From assembly GCA_949284715.1 (NCBI GenBank), contig CASDWH010000042.1, forward strand, positions 17,700 through 81,699: a stretch of DNA of 64,000 bases, written 5' to 3'. This DNA is from an uncultured bacterium (GTDB taxonomy: Bacteria > Cyanobacteriota > Vampirovibrionia > Gastranaerophilales > Gastranaerophilaceae). The position numbers and the translations under genes are program-made. The notes beneath the pieces are model-generated. The model ran no database searches. It was not told the DNA's origin and worked only from the letters and a program-made list of their open reading frames with translations. Of this stretch, positions 17,772-26,524 are shown piece by piece. Numbering within the stretch: position 1 is the first letter of the stretch; every line of letters starts with the position of its first letter.

Positions 17772-18044
17772 ATGTCAATTATGAAATTTTTTGCAGGATT
17801 TGCAGTAGGTGCCGCATTAGGTGCGTTGGCAGGTATCTTGCTTGCTCCTCAGTCAGGTGCCGAAACTCGTGAAATGATTGGTGATGTAGCATCTGATGTT
17901 GCAAAGCGTACTGAAGATACAGTTAAAGATATTCAGCGAAAGGCGGATGATATCGTTTCTGATATGCAGGCAAAAGGCGAAGAAATGATTAATAAAATTC
18001 AAGACCTTATTAAAAAGCAAAAAGAAGAAATCGCTCAAAACTAG
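17772..18044 (+). CDS. YtxH domain protein (second copy)
   Basis: 90 residues. The Gly/Ala helix and LLAPQSGAETREMIGDVA match the YtxH signature better than the first copy does. The C-terminal half is a heptad-like helix rich in Asp and Lys. AAAGGAG precedes the ATG by 9 bases. A terminator follows, closing the cluster of small membrane proteins. Cellular role unknown; the family is often induced by envelope or general stress. Confidence 0.86.
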   Translation: MSIMKFFAGFAVGAALGALAGILLAPQSGAETREMIGDVASDVAKRTEDTVKDIQRKADDIVSDMQAKGEEMINKIQDLIKKQKEEIAQN

Positions 18045-18064
18045 TTTTTAAAACAAATTTAGTT

Positions 18065-18099
18065 AAAAAAAGGTGTGCAATCCTTTGTACACCTTTTTT
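18065..18099 (+). terminator. Intrinsic terminator after the YtxH cluster
   Basis: AAAAAAGGTGT and ACACCTTTTTT form an 11-bp stem with a 12-base loop; the T-run directly continues the stem. Confidence 0.88.
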
Positions 18100-18163
18100 C
18101 ATGCACCGATAGTATTCCCTTTTGCTCTAAAATAATATATAATTTATAAATAAGAGGGAACTT

Positions 18164-19819
18164 ATGGTTAATCTAATTATAATATTAGCAGCAGTAGTAC
18201 TGGCGGGCGGCGCTATATATGTGCTATATTCTTTGCTGCTGTATACGGGCGGTAAGGATCCTCATGAAGAATTACAGTTGACTACAAAAAATATTATTGA
18301 ACAGGTAGATGTTTTATATAAGAAAAAAGAGTATGCACTTCTGGAACTTTTTGCAACAAAATATCTGGATAGGGTTCCAGGAAATTATACGGTTAGAGAG
18401 TACCTTGCTAAATCGTATTTTGAAACAAAAAAGATTAATAAAGCCATCAATGAGTGTATACTGCTTATTAAACACTCTCCGCAAAATCTTGAGGTGCGTA
18501 AGCTTCTTGGGGAGTGTTATGTAAAAAAAGAAATGTATATGGATGCACTTACCCAGTTTGAAATCTGTTACCAGCAGGATGAACAGCAGGCAGATGTTGT
18601 AAAGCGTCTTGCTGAATTGTATAAACAAACTGACCAGATTTATTCTGCAATTAACGCTTACAAGCTTTATACTGAAATGATAGAAGAATCTCCCGAACAG
18701 GCAGATATATATTCTATTCTTGCAGAGTTGAATGAAGCTGCCGGTTACTATCCTGCTGCTTTTGAAGCTTATAAACAGCGATTAACTATTTATCCAACAG
18801 ATTTTGATACAAATAAAAAACTTGCAAATCTATATATCAAAATTAAAAACCTTCCTAAAGCGCTTGAAATCCTTGAATATATGCTTACCTTTACTACTGA
18901 TAACAGGCAGAAAATAGGATTGCTTGATAATATAATAGATATTAAAACAGAATTGGAGGATTATAACGGTGCTTTAGATTCGGCTAACCGCTTGCTGGAA
19001 TCTCCCGGTGCTGATACTTTCAAAACCAGAAATATAATCGCCTCTTTGTTAATTAAACAAGGACGTCTGGATGAAGGAATTCACATTCTTGAAGATTTGG
19101 TTATGCTTTCGCAAAATGCGTACGATGTAACCATGGAGCTGGCTATGGCTTACCGTAAAAATAAAAACTTTAAAGCTGCTCTTGAAAAGTACAAAACCCT
19201 TCTCGATATAGCTGATCAGAAGGAGGCTAAAGAAATACGTTCTAAAATTTGCGAACTTTATATTGATTGGGCAATGTATAAAGAAAGAGGAAAGAAATTT
19301 GATGATACTGAAGCTTTAAAATACTTGACCAATGCAATGCAGTATGACGCACTCAATCCTAAGGTATATTACAATTTTGCTATGGTTAGTATGAAAAATA
19401 CCAACTATAACGACGCTGTAATGTATCTTTTAAAGGCTATTGAATTTGAAAAAGAAGAATCAGAGCTATGCCAGTACTACATAAAGCTTTCTGAATGCCA
19501 TCACCAGCTTGGAAATGTGTTTGAAGAGAAAAAAGCTCTGGCTGATTTGTTGAGTATTGATGAAGAAAATGCTGTAGGACATATGAAAATGGGTATTTTA
19601 TATCATTCGCAGCAGGATATTAAAAATGCCGAGGATTCTCTTTTAAAAGCTATTTCTCTAGATGATACGTTAGTTGACGCAAAGTATTATCTGGCACTTA
19701 TTTATGAAACCCATGATAAAGAAAAAGCAAATAAACTTTATCAGGAGATTCTTGAACAAGATCCGACTTATCAAAATGCGCGGCTTGCACTCACAGAAAT
19801 TAATGTTCAGGATAATTAA
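18164..19819 (+). CDS. Membrane-anchored tetratricopeptide repeat protein
   Basis: 551 residues. One N-terminal membrane helix (about 4-24) is followed by many TPR units almost to the end, for example ALTQFEICYQQDEQQADVVK and NAEDSLLKAISLDDTLVDAK. TPR arrays are protein-protein scaffolds; no enzymatic domain is present. AGAGGGAAC precedes the ATG. Its last 20 bases overlap the end of the convergent bioC gene. The partner is unknown; comparable anchored TPR proteins act in cell-envelope assembly. Confidence 0.82.
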   Translation: MVNLIIILAAVVLAGGAIYVLYSLLLYTGGKDPHEELQLTTKNIIEQVDVLYKKKEYALLELFATKYLDRVPGNYTVREYLAKSYFETKKINKAINECILLIKHSPQNLEVRKLLGECYVKKEMYMDALTQFEICYQQDEQQADVVKRLAELYKQTDQIYSAINAYKLYTEMIEESPEQADIYSILAELNEAAGYYPAAFEAYKQRLTIYPTDFDTNKKLANLYIKIKNLPKALEILEYMLTFTTDNRQKIGLLDNIIDIKTELEDYNGALDSANRLLESPGADTFKTRNIIASLLIKQGRLDEGIHILEDLVMLSQNAYDVTMELAMAYRKNKNFKAALEKYKTLLDIADQKEAKEIRSKICELYIDWAMYKERGKKFDDTEALKYLTNAMQYDALNPKVYYNFAMVSMKNTNYNDAVMYLLKAIEFEKEESELCQYYIKLSECHHQLGNVFEEKKALADLLSIDEENAVGHMKMGILYHSQQDIKNAEDSLLKAISLDDTLVDAKYYLALIYETHDKEKANKLYQEILEQDPTYQNARLALTEINVQDN

Positions 19820-20498
19820 TTACTACATAGACTGGGTTGTATGTTAATTTGAATTTGCCAAATTGCTTTATATATTCTTTTTCAAATTGCAGCAGGCGGC
19901 CTTTTGTAAATGTGTAGTTTGTTAATGCATTGACTCCTGTATTTTGGATGTGTTTTAAAAGTGCTGTTATGGAATCAAATTCAAGTTCAATAATATCTTC
20001 TTTTGCTTTTTCCGGGTATTCATAATAGTTAAGTCCGATGCCCAGCAGTTTTTTTATTTCATAAAAGTTTTTGCTGCCAAATGTTGAAAAAGCCAGTATA
20101 CCGTTTGCTTTAAGATGTGTTTGTAATTTTTCTATAACAGCGCAAGGATTATTAAACCACTGAAAAACGGCATTTGAAATGATAAGATTGTATTTTTTGT
20201 TTTCGAGTTTTATTTCTTCAATATTACCGGGAATAAAATTAACATTTTTATCGTATTTTATTATTATCTTATAACATTCTTCTACTATATCATTTGCTGT
20301 ATATTTTTTGTATTTGAGTTTTTGAGCGCATTGTTGTGTTAATAAACCGCTGCCGCATCCTATTTCCAGAATTCTGTCATAATCTTTTGCAGGGAGAATA
20401 TTTACAAGTGTTTCTGCCATTGATTTTTGTATAAAGGCGTTTTCATCGTACATTGCAAGACTTTTTTGAAAACGTTTTTTTAGAAGCAGTTCATTCAT
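19800..20498 (-). CDS. bioC: Malonyl-ACP O-methyltransferase BioC
   Basis: 232 residues from the ATG at 20498, which overlaps the bioG stop (ATGA). LLKKRFQKSLAMYDENAFIQ is the characteristic BioC N-terminus, and ILEIGCGSGLLTQQ is SAM motif I. BioC methylates malonyl-ACP so that the fatty-acid synthase can build the pimeloyl chain of biotin. An upstream in-frame start at 20537 is inside bioG. It is the last gene of the bioF-bioG-bioC operon; the BioG methyl-ester hydrolase next to it completes the route. Confidence 0.92.
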   Translation of the reverse strand: MNELLLKKRFQKSLAMYDENAFIQKSMAETLVNILPAKDYDRILEIGCGSGLLTQQCAQKLKYKKYTANDIVEECYKIIIKYDKNVNFIPGNIEEIKLENKKYNLIISNAVFQWFNNPCAVIEKLQTHLKANGILAFSTFGSKNFYEIKKLLGIGLNYYEYPEKAKEDIIELEFDSITALLKHIQNTGVNALTNYTFTKGRLLQFEKEYIKQFGKFKLTYNPVYVVINYPEH

Positions 20499-21100
20499 AG
20501 CAGTTCTTCCCAATTTGTATACGCAAAAAACGGACAATGACCGCTGTTTATTATTTCCGGTGTTTTCCAGAAGTTAATTTGTGATTTTGACGGGATAATT
20601 TTATCGTTGTTGCTTACGATTACTCTTGTATAATGATAACTCACGTCAGGGGTATAGTTCCTCAATGCAGCCAATTCGTTTTTTTGATTAAGATTACTCC
20701 TTGATGGAAATTCAAATTTTGCAGGAATGTTGTCGAACATATTAGTTATGAATTTTTTTGCAGATGATTCATCAAAATTTCTTTCCATCAGTTTATAAAT
20801 CCGGGGATTGATACCGTATTCCGCGCTAATAGGGAAAAGAGTTCCATTTATGGCGGTGGCGCTTATTTGTCCGCAATTATATAATGTTGCAACCATAACC
20901 CCCATTGACCAGGCGATGACGTGTATTTCGCTATATATTGAAATATCAGGAAGCGGCGAAAGTTCATTATAATCACAAATGGTTAATACATCATAATTCC
21001 CCGGATTAAGATGCTTGATTACACAGTCATCCATCCCCCAGCCGTTGAAAAATATTATGAGTTTATTGTTGTTTTTTTTATTTAACCAGTTGAAGTTCAT
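20495..21100 (-). CDS. bioG: Pimeloyl-ACP methyl ester esterase BioG (DUF452)
   Basis: 201 residues. KLIIFFNGWGMDD is the typical DUF452/BioG start, and VIAWSMGVMVA carries the nucleophilic Ser of the alpha/beta hydrolase. BioG removes the methyl group from pimeloyl-ACP methyl ester, the step done by BioH in E. coli. It overlaps bioF upstream by 23 bases and bioC downstream by 4, so all three are translationally linked. Confidence 0.9.
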   Translation of the reverse strand: MNFNWLNKKNNNKLIIFFNGWGMDDCVIKHLNPGNYDVLTICDYNELSPLPDISIYSEIHVIAWSMGVMVATLYNCGQISATAINGTLFPISAEYGINPRIYKLMERNFDESSAKKFITNMFDNIPAKFEFPSRSNLNQKNELAALRNYTPDVSYHYTRVIVSNNDKIIPSKSQINFWKTPEIINSGHCPFFAYTNWEELL

Positions 21101-22196
21101 CAGATATATTATCTAACAATAGTTTTATATCTTCAAGAGTTGTTTCTGCTGTAAGTGAAACACGTATTCTGGAACTACCTTCCGGAACTGTCGGTGGGCG
21201 TATTGGCAGGACAAAATATCCAAGCCTTTGCAATTGTTCACAAACACATTCTGTTAGTTCCGCATCGCCGAGTATTAGCGGAATAATTTGTGTCACAGAC
21301 GGGGTTTCCAATCCGGAATCCTTTAAATATTTTTGCACCGCTGTTATGTTTTTGAACAATTTTGTTTTCTGTTCCATTATTAAATCTGCTTTCTGTGTAA
21401 GCAGCCAGTATGTCCATGCAATGTTAACAGGCGGGATTGCTGTAGAAAAAATAAATGAACGTGATTTGTTTATTAATGTTGCGATGATTTCTTCCGTAGA
21501 AACAACAAACGCCCCAAAGGAAGCAAGTGCTTTCCCAAATGTCGCAGTTACAATATCTACATCATAACCTTTACTTATCCCCCCGCCAAAATCATCGTCT
21601 ATTGCCATAAATGCGTGGGCTTCATCTATCATTAATTTACAATTGTATTTTTTCTTTAAATCTACTAACTGTTTTATATCAGCGCAGTCGCCGTCCATTG
21701 AAAATACACTTTCTGAAACAATTATGGCATTGTTGAAATTCTCGCGGTGTTTGATTAATAGCTCTTCAAGGTTCTCATAATCAAGATGTCTGTATCTGAA
21801 AAAATTTCCGTCAGAGAGCCGCATTCCGTCAATTATGCTGGCATGGTTCAATTTGTCGGAAAATACAACATCGCCCTTGCCGTTTAATGCTGATATAACA
21901 CCCAGGTTGCACTGGTAACCGGTGTTATATAAAAGCGCTTTCTCTTTATTAAATATTTGCGCAATTAATAATTCTAAATCTTTATATATAGTTTCACTTC
22001 CGCTTAAAAGTCTTGCAGAGGCCGATGAAAAGAAATAATTTTTGCCTGTTTCTAAAAATTCATCAACAAGTTCTTTTTTTGTGCTTAATCCCAGATAATC
22101 GTTTGATGAAAGATTCAGCAGGTTTTTATTATTTATATTTATGTATTTATCAAACCGATAATTAATATCCTTGATAAATCTGAAGTTCTTACTCAT
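21078..22196 (-). CDS. bioF: 8-amino-7-oxononanoate synthase
   Basis: 372 residues from the ATG at 22196, chosen for the AGGAG just upstream; the frame is open to 22259. NLSSNDYLGLS near the N-terminus, ALLYNTGYQCNLG, the PLP Asp in LMIDEAHAF and the PLP Lys in TATFGKALASFG are all present. It joins pimeloyl-ACP and alanine, the first ring-forming step in biotin synthesis. First gene of bioF-bioG-bioC; bioA, bioB and bioD are not in the window. Confidence 0.95.
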   Translation of the reverse strand: MSKNFRFIKDINYRFDKYININNKNLLNLSSNDYLGLSTKKELVDEFLETGKNYFFSSASARLLSGSETIYKDLELLIAQIFNKEKALLYNTGYQCNLGVISALNGKGDVVFSDKLNHASIIDGMRLSDGNFFRYRHLDYENLEELLIKHRENFNNAIIVSESVFSMDGDCADIKQLVDLKKKYNCKLMIDEAHAFMAIDDDFGGGISKGYDVDIVTATFGKALASFGAFVVSTEEIIATLINKSRSFIFSTAIPPVNIAWTYWLLTQKADLIMEQKTKLFKNITAVQKYLKDSGLETPSVTQIIPLILGDAELTECVCEQLQRLGYFVLPIRPPTVPEGSSRIRVSLTAETTLEDIKLLLDNISDELQLVK

Positions 22197-22344
22197 ATAC
22201 ACTCCTGTTCCTGTGTTTTTTCTGCTTATACAGGCTAAAAATTGTCTTATCTTTAACATTTTACACCATAAAATCTGAAATTCAATTCAGGCATGATATT
22301 TTTTCTTATTAGAAAAATATCTTTTGTTTTGCTAAAATAGTTTT

Positions 22345-23751
22345 ATGAGGATTTGTTTTATACCAATAGATAATCGCCCTGTCTGCACATATCTACCTGA
22401 AGATATTGTATCTTGCGATGAAAGCATTGAGTTTTATATGCCGCCCCTTGAAATACTTGGCGGACTCGATAAAAATGCAGATGCGGCTGGAATTTATGAC
22501 TGGCTCCAGCAAATCCCTCAGGTTGATTATACAATTGTATCTCTTGATACAATTGCCTATGGCGGATTAATTCCCTCCAGACGCTCTAATCTTTCATTTG
22601 ATGAAATAAAGAATAATCTGCAAAAATTTAAAACTGTCTTAAAACAAAAATCCGGAAAAATTTTTGCTTTTTCCAGTATAATGCGGATTTCTAATAATAA
22701 CGTGAATATTGAAGAAAAAGAATACTGGGCCGATTACGGCCAAAAAATATTTGAATACTCATTTACACGCTCTAAATACGGTGAAATCTCAAAAGAATGC
22801 CAAAACGCAAAAAAACAAATTCCTGATAGCATCCTTAATGATTATCTTGCTGGCCGCAAAAGAAATTTTGAAATTAATAAACTTTACCTCGGCTGGAAAA
22901 AAGAAGGATTTTTTGATGTCCTGATTTTTTCTAAAGATGATTGTGCAAAATTCGGATTGAATACTGATGAGGGCTACGAACTCTATAAACTTGGCGCCGA
23001 TGTAATGACGGGCGCTGACGAAATTCCGCTTACCCTGCTTGCCCGCACGATACAAAAAAATATTTCTATTTGTCCGGTGTTTCTGGAAGAAAATTCAAAA
23101 TACTTAATTTCAAACTATGAAGATATCTCCGTTGAAAAATCCGTTATCAGGCAGGCTGAACTTGCCGGGTTTAAAATAACGCCATATAATGATGCTGATA
23201 TTATTTTGATAGTTAATAACTTTAAAGAGCATCAGGGGGAAATCGTCATGAATATTGATACCGACCCCTTTAAAGGTAATTTCACCCCGCCGGAAAAGCC
23301 GTATATTATTGCCGATGTAAGATATACCAACGGTGCTGATAATTCTTTTGTAAATGCTTTATTTGAAAACGGCAGAGATAAAAATTTTCTCGCCTATGCG
23401 GCCTGGAACACAACGGCAAATACCACAGGAAGCCTTTTATGTCTGGCGAAAGTTGTGTATGGGGCAGCGCTACTGGATACCAGTGCCTACGAAAAGCTGC
23501 TTATGATAAGACTTCTTGATGACTGGGCATATCAGGCTAATGTCCGGCAAATGATTGATAAGCCTCAAAATATCGACAATCTTATGCAGCCATTTATACA
23601 AAAAATAAGCAGTTTCCTAGGCTGGTATCCCCTCTCTGTTTATTTTACTCACCCCTGGGCAAGGCTGTTTGAAATAAACGTTAGTTTAAAAATGGAAAAC
23701 AAAAATGAGTTTAATAGAAATTATACTTTTAGCGATAGCTTTATCAATTGA
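22345..23751 (+). CDS. DUF4127 family protein
   Basis: 468 residues. The opening FIPIDNRPVCTYLPEDIV and SLDTIAYGGLIPSRRS are hallmarks of DUF4127, an uncharacterised family. No biochemical function is known. There is no Shine-Dalgarno, and a TAAAAT box ends only 7 bases before the ATG, so the mRNA may be leaderless. The 3' end overlaps mntP by 47 bases. Confidence 0.85.
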   Translation: MRICFIPIDNRPVCTYLPEDIVSCDESIEFYMPPLEILGGLDKNADAAGIYDWLQQIPQVDYTIVSLDTIAYGGLIPSRRSNLSFDEIKNNLQKFKTVLKQKSGKIFAFSSIMRISNNNVNIEEKEYWADYGQKIFEYSFTRSKYGEISKECQNAKKQIPDSILNDYLAGRKRNFEINKLYLGWKKEGFFDVLIFSKDDCAKFGLNTDEGYELYKLGADVMTGADEIPLTLLARTIQKNISICPVFLEENSKYLISNYEDISVEKSVIRQAELAGFKITPYNDADIILIVNNFKEHQGEIVMNIDTDPFKGNFTPPEKPYIIADVRYTNGADNSFVNALFENGRDKNFLAYAAWNTTANTTGSLLCLAKVVYGAALLDTSAYEKLLMIRLLDDWAYQANVRQMIDKPQNIDNLMQPFIQKISSFLGWYPLSVYFTHPWARLFEINVSLKMENKNEFNRNYTFSDSFIN

Positions 23752-24250
23752 TGCCTGTGTTGTATCTTTTACCTATGGATTGGTAATAGAAAAGCGGAAA
23801 TGCCTTACTTCTCTCCTGCTTGCTTTGTTTACAGGGTTCTTTCAGTTCTTAATGCCTGTTTTAGGATTTACTTTTACAAGTCTGTTACAGTCCTATATTC
23901 ATAAATTTGCATCGGTAATTGTTTTTCTAATATTTACATACCTCGGTGTCCGTTTTATTAAAGAAGCATTCCAGAAAGACAAGAAACAGCCTAAATGCCT
24001 TGGCCTTGTCTGTCTTTTTATGATTGCTGTAGCTACCAGTATTGACGCATTTTCTGCCGGTATTTCTCTTATGCTTTGCGGTAACAAAATTCTTCCTCCT
24101 GCTCTCATAATAGGTGTTATAACATTTTTGAACTCTCTTCTTGGGTTCTGGAGCGGGTTTTCACTCAAAAAATTCCCCTCCTTTTATCTTGAGATTTCCG
24201 GTGGTATAATACTTATAACTCTTGGAATTAAAGCCTTAATATCCGGTTAG
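23705..24250 (+). CDS. mntP: Manganese efflux pump MntP-like
   Basis: 181 residues, six membrane helices. The two-fold pseudo-repeat carries the conserved acidic motifs AIALSIDACVVSF and AVATSIDAFSAGI, and GFFQFLMPVLG matches MntP better than the related YtaF family. MntP exports Mn2+ to prevent toxicity. It starts inside the end of the DUF4127 gene. A DtxR/MntR-type regulator follows 13 bases later, a natural partner for metal-responsive control. Confidence 0.85.
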   Translation: MSLIEIILLAIALSIDACVVSFTYGLVIEKRKCLTSLLLALFTGFFQFLMPVLGFTFTSLLQSYIHKFASVIVFLIFTYLGVRFIKEAFQKDKKQPKCLGLVCLFMIAVATSIDAFSAGISLMLCGNKILPPALIIGVITFLNSLLGFWSGFSLKKFPSFYLEISGGIILITLGIKALISG

Positions 24251-24263
24251 AAAAGGAGTAATC

Positions 24264-24683
24264 TTGAAACAAAAAAAGTTGTCCTCAAGTCTTGAAGATT
24301 ATATTGAAGCTATTTACAATCTTTCAAATTCTGATGGTAAAGTCCGTTCTGTTGATATAGCCAGGGAACTCGGTGTTACCCGCGCCTCTGTTTCCGAAGC
24401 CGTTCAAAAACTTGCTAAAGATGGTTTTGTTGATTATGAAAAATACAATGATGTTTCACTTACTATCGACGGAAAACAAGCTGCAGAAAATATTATTTTA
24501 AAGCACAAAGTGTTTACCGAATTCTTTACTAAAGTCCTCGGGATAGAGCAGCAAGAAGCTGAAGAAAATGCCTGTCGTATAGAACACGTTATTTCTCCCG
24601 TAATCTATAAAAAGCTTAAAGCCTATCTCGATTTTTTGGAGAAAAATCAGGACTTAATTAAAAAATTTAAATTAAAAGATTAA
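24264..24683 (+). CDS. DtxR/MntR-family metal-dependent transcriptional regulator
   Basis: 139 residues, close to MntR length, without the SH3-like C-terminal domain of DtxR. SLEDYIEAIYNL at the start and ARELGVTRASVSEAVQKLAK form the helix-turn-helix; the dimerisation and metal-binding half contains E, C and H residues (AEENACRIEHVIS). Translation probably begins at TTG 24264, 8 bases after AAAAGGAG. Linkage to mntP argues for manganese sensing; iron sensing cannot be excluded. Confidence 0.85.
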   Translation: MKQKKLSSSLEDYIEAIYNLSNSDGKVRSVDIARELGVTRASVSEAVQKLAKDGFVDYEKYNDVSLTIDGKQAAENIILKHKVFTEFFTKVLGIEQQEAEENACRIEHVISPVIYKKLKAYLDFLEKNQDLIKKFKLKD

Positions 24684-24867
24684 CTTTTGTATCGAATTGT
24701 GAATGTGATTTGGTGATTCTCTAAAATTCCGTACTGAAAATCCAAAATACAGGCTGTGAGCAAATTTGCTGGTATTCCCTATTGCTGTGCCTCCGGGTTT
24801 AGTGAGAAAAAGTCAACTTTTTCGTTTATTTAATTTACTCAAATTACCATTATTTCCCAATCAAAGA

Positions 24868-24896
24868 TTGACATTACATTGTGTGCGATGTTTAAT
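24868..24896 (+). promoter_or_regulatory. Promoter of the rpsL-rpsG operon
   Basis: Perfect TTGACA (24868-24873), 17-base spacer, TTTAAT (24891-24896). This predicts a leader of about 300 bases before rpsL that contains the repeat array. Confidence 0.7.
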
Positions 24897-24994
24897 CATA
24901 TTAGCACCTTAGTCGAAATTTTCTTGCCGGATTTGACGGCTCAAGGGGGGCAGATAGAAGCCCGGATGCGTTTGATGGTGAAAAGCCGGAGGCA

Positions 24995-25140
24995 GTCGGT
25001 CGTGAAAAGCTCAGAGGCGGTCGGTGGTCAAAACCAAAGGCAGTCGGTCGTGAAAAGCTCAGAGGCAGTCGGTCGTGAAAAGCTCAGAGGCAGTCGGTGG
25101 TCAAAACCAAAGGCGGTCGGTCGTGAAAAGCTCAGAGGCG
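24995..25140 (+). repeat. Composite tandem repeat array (A-B-A-A-B-A) in the rpsL leader
   Basis: Two related units alternate head to tail. Unit A (25 bases, GTCGGTCGTGAAAAGC plus TCAGAGGCR) is at 24995-25019, 25043-25067, 25068-25092 and 25116-25140. Unit B (23 bases, GTCGGTGGTCAAAACC plus AAAGGCR) is at 25020-25042 and 25093-25115. Copies are essentially identical apart from the last base. A decayed A-like piece precedes the array (about 24978-24994). The array is much richer in G+C than its surroundings, and unit B can form TGGT-CAAA-ACCA. Confidence 0.92.
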
Positions 25141-25206
25141 CGGTTCCCGTAGTATCTTGCCTGTTATCTGTCGAAATGTACATTACAAAGGTAAAAAGGA
25201 GAAATT

Positions 25207-25584
25207 ATGCCTACAATTAACCAACTTGTGCGCTCCGAACGTAAAAAGCTCACAGACAAAACCAAATCGCCGGCTCTTATGGAATGTCCTCAAAGACGCG
25301 GCGTTTGTACCAGGGTATACACAACTACCCCTAAAAAACCTAACTCTGCTTTGAGAAAGGTTGCCAGAGTCAGATTAACCAACGGATTTGAAGTTACATC
25401 ATACATCCCTGGTATCGGACACAACCTCCAGGAACACAGTGTTGTTCTTATCAGAGGCGGCAGGGTTAAAGACCTTCCGGGTGTTAGATATCACATTGTA
25501 AGAGGAACACTTGATACAGCAGGTGTTGCTAACAGAGCGCAAAGCCGTTCTAAGTACGGTGCTAAAAAGGGAGGTAAGAAATAA
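25207..25584 (+). CDS. rpsL: 30S ribosomal protein S12
   Basis: 125 residues. [20 protein letters not shown] and [18 protein letters not shown] are unmistakable S12; the [11 protein letters not shown] loop near the decoding centre is intact. The streptomycin-determining Lys lies in the TTPKKPNSA stretch as in sensitive bacteria. AAAAGGAG precedes the ATG by 7 bases. First gene of a two-gene operon with rpsG. Confidence 0.98.
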   Translation: MPTINQLVRSERKKLTDKTKSPALMECPQRRGVCTRVYTTTPKKPNSALRKVARVRLTNGFEVTSYIPGIGHNLQEHSVVLIRGGRVKDLPGVRYHIVRGTLDTAGVANRAQSRSKYGAKKGGKK

Positions 25585-26054
25585 TGTCAAGACGTTCTAA
25601 ACCTGAAAGAAGAATCCCCGCAGCGGATCCTATCTACAATAATGTTGATGTTTCTAAATTTATCAACAGAATTATGCGACGCGGTAAAAAGTCATTAGCA
25701 GAAAAAATCTTCTATGCTGCACTTCAAAAAGTTGAAGAAAGAACTAACGAAAAAGCTTTGGAAGTATTCCAAAAAGCAATTACTAATGCTACTCCACTGC
25801 TGGAAGTAAAAGCAAGACGTATCGGTGGTTCTACTTATCAAGTACCTATTGAAGTTAAAGCTGATAGAGGCTTTGCTCTTGCTTCTTCATGGCTTATTAC
25901 AGCAGCCAAAGCAAGAAGTGGTAAATCTTTTATTGATAAACTTACTCTTGAACTTATTGATGCCTCTAATGGTATTGGTGCTGCTTGTAAAAAACGTGAA
26001 GATACCCATAAAATGGCTGAAGCAAACAAGGCTTTTGCTCATTACAGATACTAA
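25584..26054 (+). CDS. rpsG: 30S ribosomal protein S7
   Basis: 156 residues. [33 protein letters not shown] and the C-terminal HKMAEANKAFAHYRY identify S7, which nucleates the 30S head. Its ATG overlaps the rpsL stop by one base (TAATG) with GGGAGG inside rpsL. A terminator follows within 30 bases, so fusA and tuf are not in this operon, unlike the common order. Confidence 0.98.
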   Translation: MSRRSKPERRIPAADPIYNNVDVSKFINRIMRRGKKSLAEKIFYAALQKVEERTNEKALEVFQKAITNATPLLEVKARRIGGSTYQVPIEVKADRGFALASSWLITAAKARSGKSFIDKLTLELIDASNGIGAACKKREDTHKMAEANKAFAHYRY

Positions 26055-26080
26055 TTTCAGGTATTTAATAAGGAGTATAA

Positions 26081-26111
26081 AGAGGACGGTGTTAATTACC
26101 GCCCTCTTTTT
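26081..26111 (+). terminator. Intrinsic terminator of rpsL-rpsG
   Basis: AGAGGACGGT (26081-26090) pairs with ACCGCCCTCT (26098-26107) with one mismatch, followed by TTTT. An AAGGAG lies just before the stem, although no gene starts there. Confidence 0.85.
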
Positions 26112-26184
26112 GTATATCTGTGTATTTGACCTTGTAATGCCGTGTTCCCCTCTCTGTAACTTTTTTCAAGTGGTTATGAACTTT

Positions 26185-26431
26185 TTGTAACAATAACTAT
26201 GTAAAAATTTTAATGAAGTAAATGAAAACCTCGTAAGTGTTATAAATATTATATTATAGCTAATATCTAAAAAAATATTTGTAAATATTTAGGCATGCAC
26301 GAATATTTCTGCTATACAATCAAACTGTTTTGGAGTATACTTTATTTATAATTTTTTGGAAATGAATAATAAGTATTCCAATTAAGAGGAGATTTTGAGC
26401 GGTAGTGGGTTATTCTATTACCGTTTTTTTT
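26185..26431 (+). ncRNA. Candidate small transcript ending at an orphan terminator
   Basis: TTGTAA (26185-26190), 17 bases, TTTTAA is a possible promoter. CGGTAGT (26400-26406) and ATTACCG (26417-26423) followed by eight T form a convincing terminator on the plus strand, with no gene upstream after rpsG and none downstream before 30.4 kb. A 12-codon frame (TTG at 26395, AAGAGGAG just upstream) ends within the T-run. Whether this is an sRNA or a relic is unknown. Confidence 0.35.
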
Positions 26432-26465
26432 AGGGCTTATCTGGCAAAAGTTTTATTATACAGCT

Positions 26466-26499
26466 AAAAAACGCATTACTGATATTTAGTAATGCGTCT
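26466..26499 (-). terminator. Intrinsic terminator of gyrA
   Basis: ACGCATTACT (26471-26480) and AGTAATGCGT (26488-26497) give a perfect 10-bp stem with a 7-base loop; on the minus strand it is followed by TTTTTAG. Confidence 0.9.
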
Positions 26500-26524
26500 T
26501 AATAGTTTTTCTTTTATACAGCAT

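Larger units (their letters stand above)
24684..25206 (+). other. Gene-free leader region of rpsL with promoter and repeat array
   Basis: No convincing gene. It holds a near-palindrome GAAAAAGTcaACTTTTTC (24806-24823), a good promoter (24868-24896), a GC-rich tandem array (24995-25140) and the rpsL ribosome site. An open frame at 24879 runs through the repeats, but it overlaps the promoter and has no ribosome site. Confidence 0.6.
26055..26524. other. Gene-free region between rpsG and gyrA
   Basis: Contains the rpsG terminator, an AT-rich stretch with promoter-like boxes, a lone plus-strand terminator (26400-26431) without an annotated gene before it, and the gyrA terminator. No ORF with coding character is visible other than a 12-codon mini-frame. 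Confidence 0.6.

Noticed and set aside
24995..25140. Repeat array considered as a CRISPR
   Set aside because: Units are contiguous, without unique spacers, and there are no cas genes nearby.
24879..25220. 113-codon open frame through the rpsL-leader repeats
   Set aside because: It starts inside the predicted promoter, has no ribosome site, and its sequence merely translates the tandem repeats.
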